Shown: positions 1 through 7,090 of the stretch, piece by piece
How positions within the stretch are numbered: the first letter of the stretch is position 1
Layout: each line of letters opens with the position of its first letter
From: Lachnospiraceae bacterium
GTDB lineage: Bacteria; Bacillota; Clostridia; Lachnospirales; Lachnospiraceae
Reading direction: 5' to 3'
Assembly: GCA_900757195.1 (NCBI GenBank)
Contig: CAAEMZ010000053.1
Location: 1 to 14,662, forward strand
Length of the DNA: 14,662 nucleotides
The notes under the pieces: generated by a model
The model's database searches: none
Told to the model about the DNA's origin: nothing
What the model saw: the letters and a program-made list of their open reading frames with translations, nothing else
Made by a program: the position numbers and the translations under genes

Positions 1-1274
1 AAAAGAATTTTATTTTAAAAGGGCATGTGTGTTACAGTGTGGATAAGGACCGGCTGATCGCGGAAGAAAACCGATATGTGGTCTGCGTGGACGGAAAGAG
101 CGGCGGCGTTTTTAAGGAAATTCCGGCGGCCTGTGCGTCGTTTCCGGTGGTGGACTATGGAGACCGGCTGATTATTCCGGGTTTTTCGGACCTGCACATC
201 CATGCACCCCAGTATTCTTATCGGGGGCTCGGAATGGATATGGAACTTTTGGAATGGCTGGAAACCAATACTTTTCCGGAAGAGGCGAAATTTTCAGATT
301 TGGAATATGCGGAAAAAGCCTATGGCATTTTTACGGAAAATTTAAGAAAGAGCGCAACAACACGGGCATGTATTTTTGCGACGGTACACCGGGAGGCCAC
401 ATTGCTTTTAATGGATCAGTTGGAAGCGAGCGGTCTGGCAACAATGGTCGGAAAAGTGAATATGGACCGGAATGCACCGGATTATCTCAGAGAAGCATCT
501 TACAGGGTTTCGGCCGAAGAAACGGAAGCCTGGGTGAAAAATGCCATCCAGCGGGGGTATAAAAACACACAGCCGATACTGACACCCCGTTTTACACCAA
601 GCTGCACGGATGAGCTGATGGCTGAATTAAAGAAAATCCAGAAAAGCTATGAACTGCCGTTACAGTCCCATCTGTCTGAAAATCCGGGGGAAATTGCCTG
701 GGTGAAAGAGCTTTGTCCGTGGTCTGAGGTTTATGGCGATGCTTATGCCCGGTTTGGGCTGTTCGGTGAAGAATGTCCGACGGTCATGGCACACTGTGTT
801 TACAGTAATGACCGGGAAATTCAGATGATGAAGGAACGCGGAGTTTTTATTGCCCACTGTCCGGAATCCAATACGAATATATCTTCCGGGGTGGCGCCGG
901 TGCGCCGTTTTCTGGATGAAGGAATCCATGTAGGACTGGGAAGTGATGTGGCCGGAGGTTCTACGGAAAGTATTTTCCACGCCATGGCTCATGCCATACA
1001 GGTTTCCAAGCTTCGGTGGAGACTTCAGGATGCGTCCCTAAAGGCGCTGACGGTTGAAGAAGTTTTTTATATGGCAACAAAGGGCGGCGGAGAATTCTTT
1101 GGCAAAGTGGGAAGCTTTGAACCGGGATATGAATTTGATGCGGTGATCTTAGACGACAGCCGCCTGAAACATCCGCAGGAACTGGATGTTAAAAAGCGGC
1201 TGGAGCGAATGATTTATTTCTCGGATGACCGGGAAATAAAAGCAAAATATGTGCGTGGGAATCAATTGTTTTAA
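1..1274 (+). CDS. guaD: Guanine deaminase (5' end outside window)
   Basis: Zinc amidohydrolase that deaminates guanine to xanthine in purine salvage, in the cytoplasm. Counting from the GTG codon at 27, I see the metal-binding H57-x-H59 in PGFSDLHIHAPQY, then H215 (QSHLSEN), H256 (MAHCVYS) and D307 (LGSDVAGG). This is the usual order of zinc ligands in the family, and TFPEEAKF and TPRFTPSC are also guanine-deaminase-like. The frame stays open to the left edge: codons from position 3 read KNFILKGHVCYS, the normal first beta strand of these enzymes. The GTG at 27 is therefore probably internal, the true start lies just before the window, and the gene is 5' partial here. It ends nine bases from the convergent phosphodiesterase gene, with no clear terminator between them. 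Family assignment is firm; guanine as substrate is inferred from overall similarity. Confidence 0.9.
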   Translation, partial: KNFILKGHVCYSVDKDRLIAEENRYVVCVDGKSGGVFKEIPAACASFPVVDYGDRLIIPGFSDLHIHAPQYSYRGLGMDMELLEWLETNTFPEEAKFSDLEYAEKAYGIFTENLRKSATTRACIFATVHREATLLLMDQLEASGLATMVGKVNMDRNAPDYLREASYRVSAEETEAWVKNAIQRGYKNTQPILTPRFTPSCTDELMAELKKIQKSYELPLQSHLSENPGEIAWVKELCPWSEVYGDAYARFGLFGEECPTVMAHCVYSNDREIQMMKERGVFIAHCPESNTNISSGVAPVRRFLDEGIHVGLGSDVAGGSTESIFHAMAHAIQVSKLRWRLQDASLKALTVEEVFYMATKGGGEFFGKVGSFEPGYEFDAVILDDSRLKHPQELDVKKRLERMIYFSDDREIKAKYVRGNQLF

Positions 1275-1283
1275 GCGGTGGAC

Positions 1284-2123
1284 TTAAGGTTCAATGCCTT
1301 CGAAGATGATGATGTCCGCATTATCGCGGACCGCTTCGTAGGCATCCAGCGTATTTACTGTCCAGAGGGCCAGGCGCGCCCGGAGGAGGCGGCAGTTGAG
1401 ACGGACCGCCAGATTTCTGTAGTCGGTGTATTTGTAGGAAATAAAATCCGGCCGTGATAAAAAATTGGATGCCAGAATGGTAATCATAAAAAGGACCAGA
1501 TCACAATGGGGTTTTTCTTTGAAAAAATTGCAGGAGAGCTGTCCGCGGAGAACCTGAGGTTCATTTTTTCGGTACCAGCGCAGAGCCAGCGGATTAAAGG
1601 ACTCAATGATATATTTTCCGGCATAGCCGCGCATGGTTTTGGAGAGAATACGGCATAGCCGGTCACAGCTATGGGATTCGGTTTTCAGCTCGATAAGGAG
1701 AGGAACCCGGCCCTTCACCAGATCCAGAACCTCCTGCAGGGTCGGAATTTTTTCTGTGGTATTTAAAAGCACATGGCTGCGGATTTCCTTTAAAGTCATA
1801 TCTTTGATATCCCGCTCAATATGGCACATACGATAGAGGGAATCGTCGTGATGAACGACAAGCTCATTATCGGCGGTCAGATGAACATCCAGTTCGATGG
1901 CATAGCCTTTGGTAACGGCGGCCTTAAAAGCCGGAAGGGAATTTTCAGGGATGCCCCACAGGTTGTCAAAAAGTCCCCGATGGGCATAATCCCAGTGCAT
2001 AAAAGGCGCCCATTTTTTTTCATGCCCGAGCATCAGACGGGGGCAGATCAGGAAAAGAAAGCTTCCTGTAAGAAGGCTGAGAAAGTGTGCAATGGCATAT
2101 GTGAATTTATAAATTTTTTTCAT
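1284..2123 (-). CDS. Membrane-anchored glycerophosphodiester phosphodiesterase
   Basis: GDPD-family hydrolase that splits glycerophosphodiesters into glycerol-3-phosphate and an alcohol. Numbered from the start chosen here (279 aa), residues 7-33 form a hydrophobic anchor. The catalytic domain follows: H48-R49-G50 (YAHRG), E60-N61-S62, E77 and D79 in IELDVHLTAD, and H92-D93 (VVHHDDSL). These are the family's catalytic histidines and metal ligands. The C-terminal part keeps LIELKTE, the IIESFNP-type strand and LWTVN. An ATG four codons further upstream (2133-2135) has no ribosome binding site. GAGG at 2130-2133 lies six bases before the ATG at 2121-2123, so I chose the inner start. The domain probably faces outward, acting on phospholipid or teichoic-acid breakdown products; that is inference. 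I see no convincing promoter upstream. Confidence 0.9.
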   Translation of the reverse strand: MKKIYKFTYAIAHFLSLLTGSFLFLICPRLMLGHEKKWAPFMHWDYAHRGLFDNLWGIPENSLPAFKAAVTKGYAIELDVHLTADNELVVHHDDSLYRMCHIERDIKDMTLKEIRSHVLLNTTEKIPTLQEVLDLVKGRVPLLIELKTESHSCDRLCRILSKTMRGYAGKYIIESFNPLALRWYRKNEPQVLRGQLSCNFFKEKPHCDLVLFMITILASNFLSRPDFISYKYTDYRNLAVRLNCRLLRARLALWTVNTLDAYEAVRDNADIIIFEGIEP

Positions 2124-2129
2124 GTTGGA

Positions 2130-2133
2130 CCTC
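2130..2133 (-). promoter_or_regulatory. Ribosome binding site deciding the GDPD start
   Basis: GAGG on the minus strand lies six bases before the ATG at 2121-2123. It overlaps the first bases after the alternative ATG at 2133-2135, which itself has no purine-rich site upstream. This supports the inner start. Confidence 0.7.
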
Positions 2134-2288
2134 ATTTTATATGTAAATCTGCATATACTGATAGTGTGATATTGAAAAAAGCCTTTGACTGAACCAACTT
2201 TTATTTTATCATTTCATTCGTGAAAAGTCCAGAGAGGGACCAATGTTTGACAGCCTTTGACAGGGATGTCGATGGACAGGATTTCCTC

Positions 2289-2317
2289 TTGAATTTTAGG
2301 AACAGATAGGATATAAT
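2289..2317 (+). promoter_or_regulatory. Housekeeping promoter of the 6S RNA gene
   Basis: A -35 box TTGAAT (2289-2294) and a -10 box TATAAT (2312-2317) are separated by 17 bases. Transcription should start at about 2324, a few bases before the closing stem of the 6S RNA. Two copies of TTTGACAG (2246-2253 and 2256-2263) lie upstream, but no -10 box fits them. Confidence 0.85.
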
Positions 2318-2323
2318 AAAAAA

Positions 2324-2505
2324 AGAAAATAGCCTGGGGTGTTCGATGCTCTTACTATTTTGAACCTACATTTATTTTTACGGGATACCACATATTAAGA
2401 ATATGTCAGGCCTCCGTTTGCAGTGGAAGACAAAAAACTTAATGAGGTAACCCACTTGGCGTCGGGTTAGGCGTCAAAAGGTAGGAAACGGCACTCTGGG
2501 TATAA
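2324..2505 (+). ncRNA. ssrS: 6S RNA
   Basis: About 180-nt regulatory RNA that mimics an open promoter and binds the housekeeping RNA polymerase holoenzyme. The closing stem pairs 2332-2341 with 2492-2501 over ten base pairs including G-U pairs. Its inner ends carry the conserved flanks GGTGTTCG (5') and CGGCACTC (3'), matching the GATGTTCG and GCGGCATC flanks of the E. coli RNA. Inside, CCTAC (2365-2369) can pair with GTAGG near 2481-2485, which closes an internal bubble. ACATATT-AAG-AATATGT (2390-2406) is a perfect hairpin, and TAACCC/GGGTTA forms the distal hairpin. A consensus promoter precedes it and a terminator follows. The ends are estimates: the 5' end from the promoter, the 3' end from the closing stem plus a few bases. 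Identification rests on structure and remembered consensus, not on a covariance search. Confidence 0.88.
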
Positions 2506-2517
2506 GTAAAAAGACAG

Positions 2518-2556
2518 AAGACGATTGGTATATTTAACAGCCATCGTCTTTTTTTA
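2518..2556 (+). terminator. Rho-independent terminator after 6S RNA
   Basis: AGACGAT (2519-2525) pairs with ATCGTCT (2543-2549), extended by a GG/CC pair across a bulged T, and is followed by a run of seven T. It is separate from the 6S closing stem, so the mature 6S 3' end is probably trimmed. Confidence 0.85.
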
Positions 2557-2575
2557 TTACAGAAGAATCTGTAGG

Positions 2576-2582
2576 AAAGGAG
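2576..2582 (+). promoter_or_regulatory. Ribosome binding site pointing to a CTG start
   Basis: AAAGGAG lies nine bases before the in-frame CTG at 2592-2594. The first in-frame ATG (2613) is 30 bases from it and has no purine-rich site of its own. No in-frame ATG, GTG or TTG sits at a usable distance. Confidence 0.65.
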
Positions 2583-2591
2583 TCGGTATTT

Positions 2592-4559
2592 CTGAAACGT
2601 TACTGGATACATATGGTCATTATCGGAGCAGCCCTGACGGTGCTGTTATTTTATTTTCTGAACCTTCAGAGGACATGGACGTCCGGAGAGATTATGAACC
2701 GGGCACAGGCGGCCCGGATGCTGGCGTTGATGCATTTTGACCGGGAAGCCTGCGAGGTATTGCCGGACAGCCTTCCCGGGGACGTCCGGGAGGACGACTG
2801 GTACGGAAAGTATGTTTCGGTGGTTCTGAGGGAAGGGTGGATGAATGTCCGGGAAGACGGTGGTTTTCATCCCGGCGATACATTTACCTATGGGGATCTG
2901 GCATATATCATGGAACAGTTTCATCTGTCGGAAGCCAATCTTTCCTTTTCAACAAAATACCGGCAGAAAGACGGAATGGTGCCGCGGCGGCAGTGGTGTG
3001 AGGTGTACCGGCTTCTGTGCGTCAACAGCGCCCGGGTGACCAGAGAGACTCTGGAAATTTACGGAAGTCCGGAAAATATACCGGGCCTGGGGGCGTGGCA
3101 GGTGGTGACGGATCAGGGGATAAAAATGGCCGAAGGCCTTTCGGTCGGAGGGTTTGTTCATCGGAAAGTGGAAGCGTATATGGCCGGGGAGGAACTGCTC
3201 TGTTTTATCGAGGTCCTTCCGGGAGAATACCGGACGGAGACCGGGACGGTCGAAGAAAAAATTGAAGAAACCATGGGAGAGACCATGAAAGAGACTATGA
3301 AAGAAACCATGGGAGAGGCGGAAAAAGCAGTGGATGAAAGCAGAAATATCCGGGTGCTTCTGCATGGGTCTGATGCTGCGGTTTATGAGCAGCCGTTAGT
3401 ATCTCTGACTTCAGAGGAAGCCTTTATCGCTGTTTCTCCAAATGAAGTTACCCGGTACGAGGCGGGAGCGGAGCTGACGCTGACACCGGAAAATGTGGGG
3501 GATGAAGGGCTGCGCGTAAAAACAGAATCCGGTGACGGAAAGATTCAGGTCTTATCTTTGGAACGAAACTGCGGTGCGCCTTCTTACCGGGGAGAAATCT
3601 GTATTCAGCCGAAAAACGGTGGACTGCTGGTTATCAACGAGGTCAATCTGGAGGACTATGTGGCGGGCGTGATTCCCGGAGAAATGCCGGTGTCTTATGG
3701 CGAAGAAGCCTTAAAGGTGCAGGCTGTCTGTGCCAGAACCTTTGCATACAGAGCTTTGGGCGGGACGTTCAGAGACTACCCGGCACATCTGGACGATACC
3801 GTCGCAAGCCAGGTTTATAATCAGAATGAAGAATGTCCGGAAAGTATTCAGGCTGTTTCTCAGACCCGGGGACAGGTTCTGAAAAATTCGGAAGGGCTGA
3901 CAGCTACCTATTTCTTTTCCACATCCTGCGGCCATACGTCGGATCCGGAGGACGTCTGGTACAACGGCGATGGGGAGGAAAAGGAGGCGGCCGTTTCGGT
4001 CTTTTTAAGTGATGATACTGTGACGCTGGCGTTGTCCTGGGAGGCGGATTTTCGAAAGTTCATTGACAGAGAAGATGGTTATAACTACTTTGAAGAGGAT
4101 CTGCCCTGGTTTCGGTGGCAGGTTTACCTTCCGGCGGAAGATATCTGCAGCGGTGTAGAGCATCTGTGCCAGACAGATATCGGTGAACTGGAAAGTGTTG
4201 CCGTATTGGAACGGGCGGACAGCGGACTGATTAAAGCTGTCGAAGTGACCGGCAGCGAAAATCAGTGCAGGATTTACGGCGAATACAAAATCCGTCAGGC
4301 ACTTTCACCGGTGAATGTCGAAATCATTCCACAGAGCGGAGAATCTGTCACCGGATGGGAGCTTCTTCCGAGCGCCTATTGCTATATGGAACCGGTGATC
4401 GAAGAAAACCGGTGCCTGGGATATCTGATCCGGGGCGGCGGTTACGGACACGGCAGCGGAATGAGCCAGAATGGCGCCATGAAAATGGCAGAGATGGGGA
4501 AAAACTATAAGGAAATTCTGAAATACTTTTTCCCGGATTCTGAGTTAAACAGCAAATGA
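2592..4559 (+). CDS. SpoIID/LytB-domain protein with SLH-like N-terminus
   Basis: Secreted or membrane-anchored protein with a C-terminal SpoIID domain, the fold of lytic transglycosylases that cut peptidoglycan glycan strands. Residues are numbered from the ATG at 2613 (648 aa). A signal anchor spans about 2-19. Residues 27-140 look like two S-layer-homology-type units (MNRAQAARMLALM; DDWYGKYVSVVLREGWMN; then FTYGDLAYIM). A polar linker with a four-fold ETM(G/K) repeat lies near 219-234. The SpoIID domain runs from about 325 to the end, with the PGEMP motif holding the expected catalytic E357, C439-G440-H441 (possible metal site), and the closing GYGHGSGMSQNGA block. It is longer than sporulation SpoIID (about 330 aa), so it is a SpoIID relative, perhaps not spoIID itself. 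I take CTG 2592 as the start: it adds MKRYWIH, a natural lead into the anchor, and has a good ribosome binding site. The ATG at 2613 is the conventional alternative. Confidence 0.85.
   Translation: MKRYWIHMVIIGAALTVLLFYFLNLQRTWTSGEIMNRAQAARMLALMHFDREACEVLPDSLPGDVREDDWYGKYVSVVLREGWMNVREDGGFHPGDTFTYGDLAYIMEQFHLSEANLSFSTKYRQKDGMVPRRQWCEVYRLLCVNSARVTRETLEIYGSPENIPGLGAWQVVTDQGIKMAEGLSVGGFVHRKVEAYMAGEELLCFIEVLPGEYRTETGTVEEKIEETMGETMKETMKETMGEAEKAVDESRNIRVLLHGSDAAVYEQPLVSLTSEEAFIAVSPNEVTRYEAGAELTLTPENVGDEGLRVKTESGDGKIQVLSLERNCGAPSYRGEICIQPKNGGLLVINEVNLEDYVAGVIPGEMPVSYGEEALKVQAVCARTFAYRALGGTFRDYPAHLDDTVASQVYNQNEECPESIQAVSQTRGQVLKNSEGLTATYFFSTSCGHTSDPEDVWYNGDGEEKEAAVSVFLSDDTVTLALSWEADFRKFIDREDGYNYFEEDLPWFRWQVYLPAEDICSGVEHLCQTDIGELESVAVLERADSGLIKAVEVTGSENQCRIYGEYKIRQALSPVNVEIIPQSGESVTGWELLPSAYCYMEPVIEENRCLGYLIRGGGYGHGSGMSQNGAMKMAEMGKNYKEILKYFFPDSELNSK
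3267..3314 (+). repeat. Four-copy 12-base in-frame tandem repeat
   Basis: Four units of GA(A/G)-AC(C/T)-ATG-(GGA/AAA), encoding ETMG-ETMK-ETMK-ETMG, lie in the linker between the SLH-like region and the SpoIID domain. The unit length keeps the frame, so copy number could vary between strains without breaking the protein. Confidence 0.85.
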
Positions 4560-4589
4560 CCCTGAAATATTTGAAAAATAGAACGTTTT

Positions 4590-5426
4590 TTAATACATTA
4601 AATGAAAATCTTCTTTTTCATCCGGGAAAAGGAGAAAATTAAGTTCTGCTCCGAGAAAGAAGATGTACATAATCATATAAAGATAAATGAAAAATAAAAT
4701 CAAATAGGAAAGGCTGCCGTACATATACGACGGGCTTTTGGACAGATCCACATACAGAGAAAATATATAGGAACTAATCATCCAGCCGGCGGTTGTAAAG
4801 ACGGCGCCGGGAATCTGTTTCAGTGTTTTCATCGGCTTTGCCGGAAGAAATTTGTAAAACAGGGTGAATATCAGAATATAAAATCCGATGGCGATAAATG
4901 ATTTCAACATACTCAGCAGTTGGGAATATTCCGGAAAGGACGGAAAAACAGTTCGAATCCAGGAATAAATCTGATTACCGAAAACGAGAACAAAGACGGT
5001 GAAAATAATCACAGCGGCAAATAAAAGGGTGTAACATGCTGCTTTAAAGCGAAGCAGAAAGTAGTTACGGTGTTCTTCGATTTCACGAACGGAGTTCAGT
5101 CCCTCGGTGATGGCCATAATCCCTTTGGCAGCCGTCCAGATCGTGATGACGACAGAAAGGGACATAATGGTGCTTCCGGATGCAACATGGATGTCATTGA
5201 GGACGGCCTCGGCGGCCGGCATATATTTCCCGGGAATAATCAGAGCGATGCCATCCAGGAGCGCCTGGGTATCTATCGGAAGATATTGAAACAGGGTCAG
5301 AAGGAAAAGAGCAAAGGGCAGGGCGGATAAAATGAGAAAATATGCCGACTGTCCCGAATAGGCTGCCAGATGGTGCCGACGCACTTTTTTTAACATATTC
5401 TGAATCCATACGATAACTTTCAGCAT
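4590..5426 (-). CDS. YihY/BrkB-family inner-membrane protein
   Basis: Integral membrane protein of the YihY/virulence-factor BrkB family, once mis-named ribonuclease BN; its molecular function is not settled. The 278 residues begin with a basic stretch (KKVRRHHLAAYSGQSAYFLILSALPF). The A-Y-x2-Q-x-A-Y-F and S-A-L-P-F segment is the family's N-terminal signature. About six hydrophobic segments follow, including ISLYVDLS-like and GAELNFLLFPDE-like stretches near the C-terminus; the G-A-E-L-N block is typical. I start at the ATG 5424-5426 because GGGAGGG lies six bases upstream; the ATG at 5439-5441 overlaps that site and lacks one of its own. It converges on the SpoIID-like gene across 30 bases and diverges from the deacetylase gene. 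Confidence 0.9.
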   Translation of the reverse strand: MLKVIVWIQNMLKKVRRHHLAAYSGQSAYFLILSALPFALFLLTLFQYLPIDTQALLDGIALIIPGKYMPAAEAVLNDIHVASGSTIMSLSVVITIWTAAKGIMAITEGLNSVREIEEHRNYFLLRFKAACYTLLFAAVIIFTVFVLVFGNQIYSWIRTVFPSFPEYSQLLSMLKSFIAIGFYILIFTLFYKFLPAKPMKTLKQIPGAVFTTAGWMISSYIFSLYVDLSKSPSYMYGSLSYLILFFIYLYMIMYIFFLGAELNFLLFPDEKEDFHLMY

Positions 5427-5432
5427 AACATT

Positions 5433-5439
5433 CCCTCCC
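5433..5439 (-). promoter_or_regulatory. Ribosome binding site deciding the YihY start
   Basis: GGGAGGG on the minus strand is six bases before the ATG at 5424-5426. It overlaps the alternative ATG at 5439-5441, which makes that upstream ATG an unlikely start. Confidence 0.75.
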
Positions 5440-5471
5440 ATAAGATCTATCTTTTCCAGATAACAAAGATG

Positions 5472-5501
5472 ATATCATGAATTTGAGAAAATGGCAATCA
5501 A
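5472..5501 (-). promoter_or_regulatory. Possible promoter of the YihY gene
   Basis: On the minus strand, TTGATT (5501-5496) and TGATAT (5477-5472) are 18 bases apart, upstream of the ribosome binding site. The -10 match is imperfect, so this is tentative. Confidence 0.4.
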
Positions 5502-5502
5502 A

Positions 5503-5540
5503 GCCCTTCGCGGGAATCAGCGTCTATGGGATGAAAGGGC
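5503..5540. repeat. Inverted repeat between divergent promoters
   Basis: GCCCTT (5503-5508) and AAGGGC (5535-5540) face each other across 26 bases, between the two divergent promoters. It could be a regulatory site or a chance match; the arms are short. Confidence 0.35.
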
Positions 5541-5555
5541 GAAAAATGCCGGACA

Positions 5556-5585
5556 TTGACGGAATCCATCGGATGAGCGTATAAT
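5556..5585 (+). promoter_or_regulatory. Promoter of the polysaccharide deacetylase gene
   Basis: TTGACG (5556-5561) and TATAAT (5580-5585) are separated by 18 bases. The transcript would have a leader of roughly 40 bases ending in GAAGGGG just before the ATG at 5635. Confidence 0.75.
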
Positions 5586-5634
5586 GAAATACAGATATAT
5601 AAACAGTTTTTTATAGAAGGAACGAAGGGGACAA

Positions 5635-7056
5635 ATGAAAAAAATTTTTCGGAGGGTTTTAATTCTGGGCGGGGTTCTGGCCCTTCTCGTATGTTTAATC
5701 TTTAAGTTTATATCGGCTACGGGAATCGGTCAGACCGTGGAATTCGTGCTGCAGGTTCAGGATGTGACGATCCGCCAGGGGGAAACACCGGAATTTAACG
5801 TCAGCGTGAAAAATGACGGAGAATATGACGGCAGGGAAAATATCGTGATTGAATGGCGGAACCGGTATACATCCGGGGATCTGGCGGCGATGCTGAACCA
5901 AAAAAAAGGATATACGGTCCGATGTGAGGCGGACTGCGGGACCGAGGGGGAGTTCCCGGTCCATTTGGTTTTGTCGGATGAGATTCAGGAAAAGCTTTCG
6001 GATTCATGGAAGAAAAAAGTAAAGATCCGTGTGATTGACGGAAAACTGACGGTAAAAAATAAAGCCGGCGACTGGAAGGACGATCATTTTCAGAGGCCGG
6101 ACGGAACCTGGGTGATGAATGATTTCCAGGTTTACAATGAAAAAACCTATTATTTCGGCCCATCCGGCACCTGTGTCACAGGCTGGCAGACCATCGGGAA
6201 TGACCTGTATTATTTTGATGAAACAGGCATTATGCAGGCCGGCGGCTGGTTTGACGGGGCGAATGGAAGATGTTATCTGGCGGCGGATGGCAAAGCGCTG
6301 TCGGGCTGGCAGGAAATTGAAGGGAATTCCTTTTATTTTGGCACGGACTGGGCGATGGTGACCGGTGACATGGAAATTGACGGAGATATTTATATTTTTG
6401 GTGACGACGGCATCCTGCTCGGGAAAAAGAACCGGAGTGATGTGGATCCGAACCGTCCGATGATCGCGCTGACCTTTGATGACGGGCCCGGAAGGCGTAC
6501 CGGAGAACTTCTGGAGGTTCTTGAAAAATATAATGCCCGGGCGACGTTTTTTATGCTCGGAGGCAATCTGGAAGGCAGAGGGGATATCGTCCGGCGCATG
6601 AAGGATATCGGGTGTGAGCTGGGAAACCATTCCTATAATCATGCGAGTCTGGATGGACTGGATGTTTCCGGTATCGAATATCAGATCCGTACGACCGACG
6701 ATCTGCTCCGCCAGATCTGCGGCGAAGGCGCATCGCTCGTGCGTCCGCCTTATGGGGCGTGGAACGATACGTTATCCGGCTGTGTCGGCGCACCGATGAT
6801 TTTGTGGGATATCGATACACTGGACTGGCAGACCCGGGATGTTCAGGCGACGATGGACAGTGTGATGAAGGATGCGGCAGATGGAAGGATTGTTCTGATG
6901 CACGATATTTATGACCAGTCCATCGATGCGGCGATTCGGCTGATCCCCAAATTAATCGAAGAGGGCTATCAGCTTGTAACGGTGTCAGAAATGGCTCAGG
7001 CAAAAGGCATATGGATGGAAAATGGCGCGGTATACACAGATTTCAGAGGTTATTGA
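5635..7056 (+). CDS. Membrane-anchored polysaccharide deacetylase with glucan-binding-type repeats
   Basis: Carbohydrate esterase family 4 enzyme that should remove N-acetyl groups from an extracellular glycan, most likely peptidoglycan. Of 473 residues, about 5-28 form an N-terminal membrane anchor. Residues 40-140 look beta-rich and may be an immunoglobulin-like domain. About 147-260 hold four or five aromatic repeats of the cell-wall/glucan-binding type (YYFGPSGTCVTGWQ, YYFDETGIMQAGGW, and similar). The catalytic domain starts near 275. All five CE4 motifs are intact: TFDDGPG (D282, D283), H332-x3-H336, RPPYG (370-374), DIDTLDW and LMHD (H423). The enzyme therefore looks active. The repeats probably hold it to the wall or to a surface polysaccharide. 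It has its own promoter and is transcribed away from the YihY gene. Deacetylation commonly affects lysozyme resistance, but the exact substrate cannot be read from sequence. Confidence 0.9.
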   Translation: MKKIFRRVLILGGVLALLVCLIFKFISATGIGQTVEFVLQVQDVTIRQGETPEFNVSVKNDGEYDGRENIVIEWRNRYTSGDLAAMLNQKKGYTVRCEADCGTEGEFPVHLVLSDEIQEKLSDSWKKKVKIRVIDGKLTVKNKAGDWKDDHFQRPDGTWVMNDFQVYNEKTYYFGPSGTCVTGWQTIGNDLYYFDETGIMQAGGWFDGANGRCYLAADGKALSGWQEIEGNSFYFGTDWAMVTGDMEIDGDIYIFGDDGILLGKKNRSDVDPNRPMIALTFDDGPGRRTGELLEVLEKYNARATFFMLGGNLEGRGDIVRRMKDIGCELGNHSYNHASLDGLDVSGIEYQIRTTDDLLRQICGEGASLVRPPYGAWNDTLSGCVGAPMILWDIDTLDWQTRDVQATMDSVMKDAADGRIVLMHDIYDQSIDAAIRLIPKLIEEGYQLVTVSEMAQAKGIWMENGAVYTDFRGY

Positions 7057-7090
7057 TGTTAAAATTAAAGTTAAAAAAAGAAGTTGACAC

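Noticed and set aside
27..29. GTG as the start codon of the guanine deaminase
   Set aside because: The frame is open to the window edge and the codons before it encode the expected first strand of the family, so the real start is upstream of the window.
1821..2192. A 123-codon plus-strand frame opposite the GDPD gene
   Set aside because: It is antisense to the conserved GDPD catalytic motifs and has no domain of its own.
2247..2262. The two TTGACA hexamers as extra 6S promoters
   Set aside because: No TATAAT-like box lies 16-18 bases downstream of either copy.
4560..4600. A terminator between the SpoIID-like and YihY genes
   Set aside because: Only a short AAAAA/TTTTT pairing without a GC stem is present, which would not make a stable hairpin.
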